From IMG/VR virus record IMGVR_UViG_3300027969_000001, positions 62,001 through 126,000 of that record: DNA of 64,000 bases; one strand, 5' to 3'. A program made the translations under genes and the position numbers. Below the pieces are notes generated by a model, which saw only the letters and a list, made by a program, of their open reading frames with translations, was not told where the DNA came from and did not search any database. This document shows positions 6,917 to 14,017 of this stretch, in pieces. Each line of letters starts with the position of its first letter. The stretch's first letter is position 1. This DNA comes from a virus.

Positions 6917-7942
6917 TTAGATAGACGACAAGAGGAAATGTTGCGACTTCAGCTTAGCTCTTGTCACCCATGAGTTCGAATCCATTGATGCGAGCGCGCG
7001 TTCACGTATGGACGCGTCACGGTAATGGTCAAGGTATTCACCGATTGCGTTAACAGCAGACCACCCGTTGTACCCGTAGCCTTTTGCGTTGTTCTGGTTT
7101 TCGTAGACTCCACGAACAAGTGACATTACGTTGTCATGGTTCTTCTTCTGTCTCTCCGTGGCCCCTGAATCAATAGGAAATGTAGCGATAAGTAAGTCAT
7201 TGAGAAGCTTAGAGCGTGGTGCTACCGGAATGGCCAACAAACGTTCTGCCGTCTGCGTGAATTGGCGTGCCCATTCGTTAGAGATGTTGAGTACTTCGTT
7301 AGCCTCTTCCATTACTCTGTCAGCGTTGCGTGTGTGGCGAGCAGTAAACACCCGTTTGGCACCCGTGATGCCTGCGGTCACTGTGTTCTTGCAAACGGCT
7401 CTAATTGATGTATTCGCAAAGGTGATAGCGGTCTTGCCATCGTGACCATTGTGTACAAGTAGGTAACGAGCAATCTCATCATTAATACCCTTTGGGTCAA
7501 TAACGAGAGCGCCTAGGTCTATGGATGAGAAGAACTCTCTGCCACCATTAAGCACTCCACAAGTATCAACAACGGCATCACCAGATGAAGCGCCGGCTAT
7601 GGCAAGGGCGTAATCAAGACATTCACGGTTCTGCTGCACCACATACCGTGTGCCTACCGTAGCCAATCCATCAAAGGTTCCATTCGGGTTGACTCTTACC
7701 GTGGCTCTACTGTCAGGAACTAGGACAGGCGTACCATCGGAGTTGCGAATAGGTTCACCATTGTCATCGCACACAGCAACACGCGTGGTCACTACATCAA
7801 AATCTGCCTGAGCAGCGGTAAGCATTGCTTCGGCGGTTTGGAGTCCCTTCATAGGGGTTCCGAGTCTGTGCCAAGGGATTTCTCTATCAGCAAAAGCCAT
7901 TCGTGCTGTGCCGTCTGATTCGATTTCTAGTTGATGAGCCAT
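6917..7942 (-). CDS. DUF932 phage/plasmid-like protein, 341 aa
   Basis: The start (PWHRLGTPM near residue 24) and internal signatures (TVGTRYVVQQNRECLDYA, then LLVHNGHDG and RAVCKNT) fit DUF932, the 'phage/plasmid-like protein TIGR03299' family found across phages and plasmids. The biochemical role of the family is unknown. Length is normal and the frame is intact. The ATG at 7942 follows a purine-rich stretch. An AGATAAATCTATCT palindrome lies 26 bases upstream. Confidence 0.9.
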   Translation of the reverse strand: MAHQLEIESDGTARMAFADREIPWHRLGTPMKGLQTAEAMLTAAQADFDVVTTRVAVCDDNGEPIRNSDGTPVLVPDSRATVRVNPNGTFDGLATVGTRYVVQQNRECLDYALAIAGASSGDAVVDTCGVLNGGREFFSSIDLGALVIDPKGINDEIARYLLVHNGHDGKTAITFANTSIRAVCKNTVTAGITGAKRVFTARHTRNADRVMEEANEVLNISNEWARQFTQTAERLLAIPVAPRSKLLNDLLIATFPIDSGATERQKKNHDNVMSLVRGVYENQNNAKGYGYNGWSAVNAIGEYLDHYRDASIRERALASMDSNSWVTRAKLKSQHFLLSSI

Positions 7943-7967
7943 AACGTGTCCGTCTCTCTATATGTTT

Positions 7968-7985
7968 AGATAAATCTATCTGAAT
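7968..7985. promoter_or_regulatory. AGATAAATCTATCTGAAT palindromic element
   Basis: The inverted repeat AGATA/TATCT is followed by GAAT. A close match lies at 12841-12858 (GGATAAATTTATCTGAAT). The two are candidate binding sites of one regulator. Confidence 0.45.
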
Positions 7986-8014
7986 GAAGTTTACACAACA
8001 GGGACGTCTGTGGT

Positions 8015-8083
8015 GTTTAATCCTCGAGTTTAGAAATGTTTAGTCCTCGAGTTTAGAAATGTTTAGTCCTCGGATTTAGAAGA
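8015..8083. repeat. Three tandem 23-bp units over a gene's 3' end
   Basis: Units at 8015-8037, 8038-8060 and 8061-8083 are near identical. The third contains the stop codon and last codons of the leftward gene ending at 8063. The other two repeat that end beyond the stop. Confidence 0.85.
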
Positions 8084-8407
8084 GGAACGCCTGTATGGGT
8101 AGGCGGGGTGATTGCGCTTGGCTGATTGCTTAGCATCCTCAACTTCGTTATAGATAACAAGGCCTCCTAGCGTTGCGCCTATGGTGCCTACTAGCAACAA
8201 CACTATACCCGTGGCTACTTTCATGAAGTCAGCCATTGCGTAACCAAGCACTATCGAGAAGATACCAAGTGCAGGCAATGCGATAAGCATTATCCCTACT
8301 ATGTGAAACACGGTGTATGGGTCGATGCCGTTCTTTACTGACGAGTTCATATCGTCAATCCAATCGATAAACCTATCGAACGAATGGCGTGTGTCAATGT
8401 CTTTCAT
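8063..8407 (-). CDS. Two-helix membrane protein, 114 aa
   Basis: The ATG at 8407 is chosen because AAGGAGA lies at ideal spacing; a longer frame starts at 8488 without a site. Two strong transmembrane helices (about residues 33-57 and 62-83) are flanked by a polar N-terminus and a basic, Ser-rich tail (RRSSSKSED). The protein should sit in the host membrane. Its place well before the endolysin makes a holin possible but not supported by sequence. The tail is repeated at DNA level downstream of the stop. Confidence 0.75.
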   Translation of the reverse strand: MKDIDTRHSFDRFIDWIDDMNSSVKNGIDPYTVFHIVGIMLIALPALGIFSIVLGYAMADFMKVATGIVLLLVGTIGATLGGLVIYNEVEDAKQSAKRNHPAYPYRRSSSKSED

Positions 8408-8445
8408 GATTCTCCTTATTTTCATCATCACTGTACAGCATCCTA

Positions 8446-8455
8446 ATAGATAAGC
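8446..8455 (+). repeat. ATAGATAAGC variant repeat
   Basis: This copy differs from the core ATAGATAAGT in its last base. It lies in the divergent gap between the genes starting at 8407 (minus) and 8510 (plus). Confidence 0.5.
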
Positions 8456-8509
8456 TATGCTTTCACTATGCCAGTACTTTACGGTCACCCAGAAAAAAGC
8501 GAGAGAACT

Positions 8510-8755
8510 ATGAGTTCATATGTAGAGCAATACGCTAAATGGTTTGACATGCATGATATGGACTTCGAAGCAACCAATCGCTCAGGGGTATGGGTAGTGA
8601 GTGCATGGAGTAGAGGCATGGCATCATCACTAGACGATGTGCCATGGGGGCAGAGCGGTCAATGTGACTCCCTTAATGAAGCACTACTGTATTGCTACAT
8701 GGACACCAAAGAGTGGATGCGTAAGTACAGAGGTACTACGTCACCCGTGGCATAA
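8510..8755 (+). CDS. Small hypothetical protein, 81 aa
   Basis: It is the only rightward gene between 6.4 and 11.1 kb. The ATG at 8510 (MSSYVEQYAKWF) is favoured over an ATG at 8468 because of GCGAGAG upstream, but neither site is strong. The protein is aromatic rich and has no recognised domain. Confidence 0.6.
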   Translation: MSSYVEQYAKWFDMHDMDFEATNRSGVWVVSAWSRGMASSLDDVPWGQSGQCDSLNEALLYCYMDTKEWMRKYRGTTSPVA

Positions 8756-8764
8756 GAAATCGGA

Positions 8765-9166
8765 CTAACCGTTCGCCTCAGGCTGGTCGTCATGCCACAC
8801 GCCATCAGGCCACGATGACTGGGTATGGACGCCATACTCAAATCGACCGAACAGTTCAGTGCCTCGCCAAGCGTGCCTACAGCACGGCTCTTCACCATCT
8901 TCTCTTGACACCACATGACACGATGGTCCTACCGTCTCTCCCAATAGAGGGAATACGGCAAGGAACTTCGCAACACAGTCATGACACATAATCCACTGAC
9001 GAGGACGTCTATCGCCTAGTAGTACAGGCATGTTGTCATCGAAGCCACCATAGTAACCAAAGGTGTCGAAGGGTAAGACCCAACCATTATCAGGGTACAA
9101 CTCCTGTTGAGTGCATGGTACTGATGTATGGCATGCTGAACAGAGCACTGTGTTTGTTGTGGTCAT
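8765..9166 (-). CDS. Cys-rich hypothetical protein, 133 aa
   Basis: It contains CSAC near residue 9, CHDC near 61 and a CC pair near 95, consistent with one or two zinc sites. The middle is Gly/Tyr rich. There is no Shine-Dalgarno: the start is preceded by AGATAGATAAGTACCC, a leftward ATAGATAAGT copy. That copy may therefore act on this gene's transcription or translation. Confidence 0.65.
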   Translation of the reverse strand: MTTTNTVLCSACHTSVPCTQQELYPDNGWVLPFDTFGYYGGFDDNMPVLLGDRRPRQWIMCHDCVAKFLAVFPLLGETVGPSCHVVSREDGEEPCCRHAWRGTELFGRFEYGVHTQSSWPDGVWHDDQPEANG

Positions 9167-9175
9167 GATGTGGGT

Positions 9176-9185
9176 ACTTATCTAT
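9176..9185 (-). repeat. ATAGATAAGT repeat, leftward copy
   Basis: It lies 10 bases upstream of the ATG at 9166, the only copy so close to a start codon. Its orientation follows the leftward transcription of this region. Confidence 0.65.
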
Positions 9186-9437
9186 CTAGTGTCTATGCAC
9201 GGGGGTTGATGAATCTTTGCGCCACTTCATCATGTTGTAGGCATGTGTTATCCACCACATGAGGGACATGGCTATGAAGCCGGGCTTATCATGACTGATG
9301 CTGTACACAAACCATGGCACGCTATGTAGTAGGACAATCAACCATCCCCACCAATGCAGGCGTCCAACGGCGAACATGCCACATACACCTACTATCTCCA
9401 TTGCGAAGAGGAACCAAGTCCATCCTGTATCACCCAT
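9186..9437 (-). CDS. Small membrane protein, 83 aa
   Basis: Three hydrophobic, Trp-rich helices (about residues 6-24, 29-46 and 53-66) fill most of the chain, and the tail is basic. The ATG at 9437 overlaps the end of the upstream gene by 8 bases, indicating coupling. It should be an inner-membrane protein; no family is recognised. Confidence 0.7.
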   Translation of the reverse strand: MGDTGWTWFLFAMEIVGVCGMFAVGRLHWWGWLIVLLHSVPWFVYSISHDKPGFIAMSLMWWITHAYNMMKWRKDSSTPVHRH

Positions 9438-9630
9438 GGCTACCCGTGGCTGTTGCGTCGATGTTTGAGCGAGAGGGTCTAAGGGCTTCGACCACCTGAA
9501 TGAGCAACGTCATTAGGTGTTGGTCGGCATAAGGGTGAGGGGGATTAGTACCTAACGTCCTCTTGTGTTCATTGATGAAGGTGTCAAGAGCGTCGTGTTG
9601 ACTACCTGATGAGGCATGTGTGGTATTCAT
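9430..9630 (-). CDS. Small hypothetical protein, probably leaderless mRNA, 66 aa
   Basis: The protein is polar with one amphipathic helix (about residues 30-50) and no recognised domain. The -10 box ends 9 bases before the ATG, so transcription should begin at or near the start codon, giving a leaderless mRNA as is common in actinobacteria. It forms an operon with the membrane protein downstream. Confidence 0.65.
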   Translation of the reverse strand: MNTTHASSGSQHDALDTFINEHKRTLGTNPPHPYADQHLMTLLIQVVEALRPSRSNIDATATGSHG

Positions 9631-9638
9631 TGACTGTG

Positions 9639-9667
9639 ATACTACACCAATAGGTACAGACCTACAC
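9639..9667 (-). promoter_or_regulatory. Leftward promoter GTGTAG-N17-TAGTAT
   Basis: This is the same promoter family as A-D, on the other strand: -35 GTGTAG (9662-9667), 17-bp spacer beginning GTCTGTACCTA and -10 TAGTAT (9639-9644). The left GTACCT half is kept but the right GTAC half is lost. Confidence 0.7.
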
Positions 9668-9688
9668 GGGGGTCGTCAAGAAAGGCGA

Positions 9689-10069
9689 TTACTTGATGAA
9701 GCCATTAGACGTCATCCTTATCAGTGATGAGTAAGCGAACTGCCTTCGCTCGGTCACTTCTCTCAACGCCCTCTCTCTGTATGCCTTATCCATTAGGGCG
9801 AAGGACGTTTCAGAGATGTGTATGTCGAGCTCTCTCTCTGCGTCAAGCATGAGCGAGTTGAGGCTGAACTGTCCATCGGCTGTCATAGGGGTGACGTTGT
9901 GTTCAGCACAGGCATCAAAGACCTTAGTCATAAAGAGAGAGGCGAGATGCCAACGAGTCAACTCCTCGTGCTTAGAGGGGTGCTTCTTCTGTTTACCACG
10001 TCCTACTAAGTAGGAAGCGATGGTCTTAGAGAGAGACGATGTGTCAACGTAGAAGGCGATAGGTGTCAT
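9689..10069 (-). CDS. Hypothetical protein, 126 aa
   Basis: The N-terminus (IAFYVDTSSLSKTIASYLVG) resembles the first strand of a small alpha/beta fold. The rest is helical and basic at the end. No ribosome-binding site is seen before the ATG at 10069, so the start or expression mode is uncertain. A DNase/RNase-like fold cannot be judged by eye. Confidence 0.55.
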   Translation of the reverse strand: MTPIAFYVDTSSLSKTIASYLVGRGKQKKHPSKHEELTRWHLASLFMTKVFDACAEHNVTPMTADGQFSLNSLMLDAERELDIHISETSFALMDKAYRERALREVTERRQFAYSSLIRMTSNGFIK

Positions 10070-10151
10070 GAGATAGGCACTCTATCACTACTAGGGGTAT
10101 CGGTCCCTGTTATCGCATCGGGTCATCGTGTATGTGGATGAGGTGATGTGT

Positions 10152-10180
10152 GTGCAAAAGCGTACCTATTAGGCACGCTT
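10152..10180 (-). terminator. Leftward terminator-like hairpin
   Basis: A 9-bp stem (10172-10180 with 10158-10166, one G-U pair) is followed, reading leftward, by TTTTGC. It would end the transcript of the genes at 10795-10392. Confidence 0.6.
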
Positions 10181-10263
10181 CTACACGATGTGAGGGTATG
10201 GAGGTGAAGGATGAGGGAGGGGAGGGTGAGATGGGGTTGAGGTACGGGGGTACATAGAGGGGG

Positions 10264-10273
10264 ACTTATCTAT
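10264..10273 (-). repeat. ATAGATAAGT repeat, leftward copy
   Basis: The core is followed by CCCCC as in the rightward copies. It lies downstream of a leftward two-gene operon. Confidence 0.6.
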
Positions 10274-10391
10274 CTCAACACCCGTAGCCACCCGTAGCCT
10301 TGCGAAACGTGTTGGGTCAAGGTGACGAGGGCGAGGGGGTAAGCGATGAAGGGGTGTGATGGTTACCTCATTAGACAAGGGGTACGTACCC

Positions 10392-10571
10392 CTATCTCCA
10401 TACGGTGTCATCCTTCGTTGCCCCTGCCTCGGGCGTTACTGATAGCACATCAACGAACGAACCATGTGACAACAAGTCGTGCACCAACATGATTGCTTCA
10501 GCTTCTGACGTTGGTCTCTCAAGGTCATTGCGTTTACGTATTGCGATAGTCAATCGGTATGTATCACTCAT
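10392..10571 (-). CDS. Small hypothetical protein, 59 aa
   Basis: A 60-codon frame (MSDTYRLTIAIRKRNDLERP...) begins with an ATG that overlaps the stop of the upstream gene as ATGA. This overlap and the balanced composition argue that it is real despite its length. It has a beta-strand start and a central helix; no family is recognised. Confidence 0.6.
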   Translation of the reverse strand: MSDTYRLTIAIRKRNDLERPTSEAEAIMLVHDLLSHGSFVDVLSVTPEAGATKDDTVWR

Positions 10572-10795
10572 GCGTTACACCATACACTCTTAAGCATTGC
10601 GGATACGGCATGCGCTTGGGCGTGTGTAACACAAGGTATGTGACGAATGATGTGTGTGCCTGAGGGGTGCGATAACCACACCTCTACTGATGTGTCTATT
10701 ACATTGATGAGCATTACGTTGTGTGTCATCACGAGTGTTGTGAGGTCATCATCACTATCAATCATGCTGTCAATCGTTGGAGTATTTATTGTCAT
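10568..10795 (-). CDS. Small hypothetical protein, 75 aa
   Basis: An acidic N-terminus is followed by a compact domain with HPSGTHIIRHIP (about 43-54) and an Ala/His-rich final helix. It is coupled to the 59-residue gene through an ATGA overlap. No ribosome-binding site is clear. A rightward frame across it (10647-10973) is rejected. Confidence 0.6.
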   Translation of the reverse strand: MTINTPTIDSMIDSDDDLTTLVMTHNVMLINVIDTSVEVWLSHPSGTHIIRHIPCVTHAQAHAVSAMLKSVWCNA

Positions 10796-11147
10796 AAGAG
10801 TAAAGTACTCTAAGGGTGTATCACGGGTGATACAACACGAAGTGACGAATGATTGTCATGAGGTGATGTGGTTGGTATCGTCTCTCACCATGCTTGACAC
10901 AACCATCGTCTCATTCGTCCTCGTCACGGCGTGCGCTGTAGCCATGGTGGTGGGGCTGAGGTCACTCAAATAAAAAATGTGTATAGGGTGCACTCCCTGT
11001 GGTGGGAGGCCCTAGTGAGCCCCGCAAACTTTATCGGTATCCCGTACCCGGGTGGGTAGCTACAAATCAAAAAATAGAGCTGGCTGTTGTTTGTTTAAAT
11101 TTATCCAAAGTTATGTGTCGTGCTTGTCTTTATGATGGTGGTACGAT
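10796..11147. other. Strand-switch region
   Basis: This is the divergence point between the leftward genes ending at 9186 and the rightward gene at 11148. It holds no supportable gene. A GC-rich inverted repeat (around 11045-11062, TACCCGGGTGGGTA) and an AT-rich stretch (11070-11110) precede the rightward gene. Confidence 0.45.
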
Positions 11148-11372
11148 GTGCTGATGTTTGATGGTCCTGTGAAGCCTGCGTATTTGGCGTTTGTGGCCGG
11201 CGTCGATGAGGCGTTTGTAAGTTCGGGTCTACGATATGGGCAGGTGTACTTCAATCGGTTGTGTGAGGTGGTTCCAGAGGCTGCTGAGAGGCTCAGGGGG
11301 ACCAGTAGTGACCCCTTCTATTCTGATGAGGTGTCTGATATCACTCATGAGCTTGTTGAACTATTTTTTTAA
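11148..11372 (+). CDS. Conserved small phage protein, 74 aa
   Basis: The core RYGQVYFNRLCEVVPEAAERLRGT followed by DPFY is a layout I recall from short proteins of many actinobacteriophages, of unknown role. A GTG at 11148 with GGTGG upstream is used; an ATG two codons later is possible. Confidence 0.7.
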   Translation: MLMFDGPVKPAYLAFVAGVDEAFVSSGLRYGQVYFNRLCEVVPEAAERLRGTSSDPFYSDEVSDITHELVELFF

Positions 11373-11815
11373 TTTGTTTGTTTTTTATTAGTTGTTTAGA
11401 TATTGTTTCTGGCATGTTCTGGTTATGGTTCTCCTTGTTTGTTCTCTGGGTGTGGTTCGTCACCGCAGACCAGTAATTGTTACTCCTTACACTGTTTTGT
11501 AACCCTTATTGATATTTCCGCAGGTATTGCGTGGATGGCTCATTTGAAAGTGCCGGCGATGAACTTCCCTGAGCTTTTTGGACCCCCTCTAAATATCAAC
11601 AAACGGGGCATTACTGGGATAAATTTACCCAAATTCTAAAAATTTTTTTGAAGGTTTCTAACCCTTTACTAGTAAGGCTTTCAGAGCCATATTTGGGGTC
11701 TCGCGGGGGTGGGGGTGCCCGCTCCGCAGGTGGTGACTGTATAATAGTTGGTACCCCGAACGAGGGCGCTCGCATACTACAAGAGCTTATTATCCGCCTA
11801 TGACAGGAGAAATCA
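11373..11815. other. Non-coding region before the lysis gene
   Basis: About 440 bases without a convincing gene. It contains T-rich DNA, an A5T7 run near 11640, a GCGGG/CCCGC hairpin around 11703-11722 and a perfect TATAAT at 11740-11745. No good -35 is seen at 17 bp. The TATAAT is a likely -10 for the endolysin gene. Confidence 0.5.
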
Positions 11816-12817
11816 TTGTCTAAGTACCGTCGTTTCCTAACATCCCTTTTAATTACATCTTGCGTTTCCGTAAGTGTTGTTGACGCTGCGGGCGTCAAGA
11901 CTGGGGGTGATAGTTCAACAACGAGTACCTCAGCGGTTTCCGTAATCAACCCTGCTGTGCAGAACAAGGTGAACGTGATGGCTGTCAGCACAATGCATCC
12001 CGAACTAGTGGTTCAGCTACGTTCTAAAAAGGGTGGTTCCATCAAGTTCTGGGAGGCTGTCTCCTGGTGTGAGACTAACCACAACTGGGAAAACGGTGGA
12101 TATTTCTCTGGCGGTTTGGGAATGGCTCAGTCTGTCTGGGAGGGATATGGCGGACGTCAGTTTGCTTCCCGTCCACCTAAGGCAACCAAGGAAGAGCAGA
12201 TTATTGTTGCGAACCGTATGGCGTTTTTTGGATATCAAACAAGAAATGTATTTCGTACGCTTGATGACAAGCTGAACAACAGGCCTTTCTTTCGCCCAGC
12301 CGTTGGTTGGCGTAACTCTAGTAACTGGGGTAGGACATGTGTTAACTGGAAGACCCGCAAACCTACGCGAGATAGATACACCGAAGCCGGAATGACTGAG
12401 TGGTTAAAGACGCGCCCTAGTAGTGAAACAAAGAGTTCTGTTCCCTCGGGAAGCGTTAGTAAATCAAGCGTGTCATCCACGGTTAGTCACTCAAGTGACA
12501 AAACTAAAAGGTGCCCCAAATGGGAAGCTCAGTTACGCGCAAATGGCCTTGTTCCAGTAGATAGGTTTTCTTATATTATGTGGCGTGAAAGTAGATGCAC
12601 CGAAAAGGTTGTGTCTAAATTAAACAGTAACGGCACAAGAGATTACGGCTTACTGCAGATTAATAGCTCATGGAAAACAGTGACTGCACAAGTGTGCGGT
12701 TCTAAGTTTGGCGACCTAAAAGTGTTGTTGAATAGCAAGTGCAATTTAAAGGTTGCTCGTTACTTGTTTAATAACGGTGGGGCTCATCACTGGGCTAGTA
12801 ATTCAGGCAGTAACTAA
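11816..12817 (+). CDS. Secreted two-domain endolysin (Rpf-like plus lysozyme-like), 333 aa
   Basis: A TTG start with AGGAGA gives a signal peptide (MSKYRRFLTSLLITSCVSVS, cleavage near residue 24). Residues 75-140 are an Rpf/transglycosylase domain with WEAVSWCE, catalytic Glu86, then GGLGMAQSVWE. A Ser-rich linker (200-230) leads to a second domain (232-325) with MWRESRC (catalytic Glu258), DYGLLQINSSW and a cysteine set, like phage/SLT lysozymes. The enzyme should cleave peptidoglycan glycan strands from outside the membrane, exported by the host Sec system. Two glycosidase domains in one phage lysin and an Rpf type both fit an actinobacterial wall. Confidence 0.88.
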   Translation: MSKYRRFLTSLLITSCVSVSVVDAAGVKTGGDSSTTSTSAVSVINPAVQNKVNVMAVSTMHPELVVQLRSKKGGSIKFWEAVSWCETNHNWENGGYFSGGLGMAQSVWEGYGGRQFASRPPKATKEEQIIVANRMAFFGYQTRNVFRTLDDKLNNRPFFRPAVGWRNSSNWGRTCVNWKTRKPTRDRYTEAGMTEWLKTRPSSETKSSVPSGSVSKSSVSSTVSHSSDKTKRCPKWEAQLRANGLVPVDRFSYIMWRESRCTEKVVSKLNSNGTRDYGLLQINSSWKTVTAQVCGSKFGDLKVLLNSKCNLKVARYLFNNGGAHHWASNSGSN

Positions 12818-12840
12818 ATACATAAAGACATGTTGATTCA

Positions 12841-12858
12841 GGATAAATTTATCTGAAT
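12841..12858. promoter_or_regulatory. GGATAAATTTATCTGAAT palindromic element
   Basis: GATAAATTTATC is a perfect 12-bp palindrome followed by TGAAT, matching 7968-7985. It sits between convergent genes, where a promoter is not expected. Confidence 0.45.
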
Positions 12859-12860
12859 AC

Positions 12861-13064
12861 TTATTGTTTGTTTCTAGTTAGTTCTAGGCCCATGGAGTGA
12901 GCGAAAGCTCTAGCTTCATCGGGGGAAATAAAAGAACCAGCTCTATATGAGGTTCCATTACGCAACCTCAGCAGAATCCATTCATCTACATCAGCAAGCT
13001 TCATTACGTGAAACGAATCTTCGCCTTTTATTTTTATTCCATCTGAAGAGAAGTCGTAAGACAT
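12861..13064 (-). CDS. Small hypothetical protein, 67 aa
   Basis: The beta-rich protein (DEWILLRLRNGTSYRAG) with a C-terminal helix has no recognised family. It is the last gene of a leftward run of small genes from 13902. Confidence 0.65.
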   Translation of the reverse strand: MSYDFSSDGIKIKGEDSFHVMKLADVDEWILLRLRNGTSYRAGSFISPDEARAFAHSMGLELTRNKQ

Positions 13065-13067
13065 TTG

Positions 13068-13355
13068 TTATTTTTCCTTGGAGAGGATAAATTCAGCTAA
13101 AAAAGCGGCAGCGTCTGCTATCTCTGCTGGTTCTGGGTCGTGTAATAAAACATTAGACAGGTGAGACGCTAGTGTATCCGCATCACGGAGAGCGTCGTTT
13201 AGCGCAGTGCGCGCCTCAATAAGCTCTAGCTTTAAGCTGAACGCACGAGACTCTGCATCTCTTAGTGCTTTTTGTTCAGGACTGCTTGGTACTGAGTGTA
13301 AATTTTCCAAATTTGTCTCGGCTGATTGTTTCATCTTTTTTTGCCATTTCTTCAT
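13068..13355 (-). CDS. Helical, coiled-coil-like protein, 95 aa
   Basis: Heptad-like spacing in residues 28-65 and high Glu/Lys/Ala content suggest a coiled coil. The N-terminus is very basic. ATG 13355 is used; it gives an 80-base overlap with the upstream gene, so a shorter start (13325) is possible. Confidence 0.55.
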   Translation of the reverse strand: MKKWQKKMKQSAETNLENLHSVPSSPEQKALRDAESRAFSLKLELIEARTALNDALRDADTLASHLSNVLLHDPEPAEIADAAAFLAEFILSKEK

Positions 13356-13500
13356 ATCTATCAAGCGTCCAAAAGACCCTATGCCAATTCTTCATGCTTG
13401 AAGAATCATCTTCCAATACCTTTATAGCATGAGCAAGTTGGTGCGCAATAGCTTTCCAGTCTTGGCCCTGTATGTTTTGGTTATTAACTATGGTTGTCAT
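13276..13500 (-). CDS. Small hypothetical protein, 74 aa
   Basis: The start (MTTIVNNQNIQGQDWKAIAHQ) lies 17 bases inside the upstream gene. The protein is helical with a WHRVFW cluster. Both this frame and the overlapping next frame look protein-like, and I cannot decide where the downstream gene really begins. Confidence 0.55.
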   Translation of the reverse strand: MTTIVNNQNIQGQDWKAIAHQLAHAIKVLEDDSSSMKNWHRVFWTLDRYEEMAKKDETISRDKFGKFTLSTKQS

Positions 13501-13711
13501 TAGATTCGCCTGTTTTTTCTGCTTCAATCCAGACCCTGGCCCCACATTTATCTGGAGTTTCTGACTGGACTACCGTTGCTGCAACATTATTACAATGTGG
13601 ACATACTATGTCAAGCGTTCTCTGATGCTTTGAACCCTTGTATGTTCTATCAATGATTGCAGCAAGACCTTTTTTAATGTTTTGCTGATGAACGTGAATG
13701 ATGTGTTTCAT
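13484..13711 (-). CDS. Conserved small phage protein with CPHC and CGARVWIE, 75 aa
   Basis: MKHIIHVHQQNIKK at the start and KCGARVWIEAE at the end are features I recall from a short protein shared by many actinobacteriophages. The CPHC between them may bind zinc. Its ATG overlaps the upstream stop (ATGA). Function is unknown. Confidence 0.75.
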   Translation of the reverse strand: MKHIIHVHQQNIKKGLAAIIDRTYKGSKHQRTLDIVCPHCNNVAATVVQSETPDKCGARVWIEAEKTGESNDNHS

Positions 13712-13902
13712 TCTTCGTCAGCGTAATCTTCTAGATTACAAATGATTCTTTCTTTCTCTTCCTCTGTCATGAGTAAAGACTTATCACTCACTTTGTAAAC
13801 CCACTCACCATCTTCTCGCATGTAGATGTCAAGAAGTCCAGCTTTGACCATTAAGCCAAGGTCCCTTGCAAGCTCTTCTTTTCTATAAGTCTCATCACTC
13901 AT
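13708..13902 (-). CDS. Small acidic hypothetical protein, 64 aa
   Basis: A short helix-strand protein (KEELARDLGLMVKAGLLDIY) that looks like a partial winged-helix. AAAGGAA lies before the ATG at 13902, just downstream of two tRNA genes, so it may be co-transcribed with them. Confidence 0.65.
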   Translation of the reverse strand: MSDETYRKEELARDLGLMVKAGLLDIYMREDGEWVYKVSDKSLLMTEEEKERIICNLEDYADEE

Positions 13903-13929
13903 TTGTTTATTCCTTTTTATTACTATTAG

Positions 13930-14003
13930 TGGGCCCTCTGGGACTTGAACCCAGGACTGACGGATTATGAGTCCGGCGCTCTAACCAACTGAGCTAAGGG
14001 CCC
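13930..14003 (-). tRNA. tRNA with CAU anticodon (Met or Ile2)
   Basis: A complete cloverleaf is seen: acceptor GGGCCCT/AGGGCCC, D arm GCTC/GAGC, anticodon loop CTCATAA, T arm CTGGG/CCCAG, discriminator A. CCA is not encoded. The sequence resembles both elongator Met and Ile2 (lysidine-modified) tRNAs, so the amino acid is left open. Confidence 0.9.
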
Positions 14004-14017
14004 GTATTTTTTCTTAG

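Larger units (their letters stand above)
10070..10391. other. Intergenic region without a supportable gene
   Basis: It holds a leftward hairpin terminator (10152-10180) and a leftward ATAGATAAGT repeat (10264-10273). A 76-codon open frame at 10181-10411 is Pro/His rich and translates the repeat, so it is not accepted as a gene. Confidence 0.6.

Noticed and set aside
10181-10411. Leftward Pro/His-rich frame
   Set aside because: It translates the ATAGATAAGT repeat and terminator region and has no start signal.
10647-10973. Rightward frame with two hydrophobic stretches
   Set aside because: It overlaps the leftward 75-residue gene, which has an ATGA-coupled partner. Only its last 35 codons lie outside that gene, and no start site supports them.
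11403-11639. Rightward 78-codon frame before the endolysin
   Set aside because: The composition is odd and no ribosome-binding site is present. It is treated as part of the non-coding region.
11611-11991. Leftward 126-codon frame
   Set aside because: It covers the endolysin signal peptide region on the other strand and lacks a start site. The endolysin frame is clearly real.
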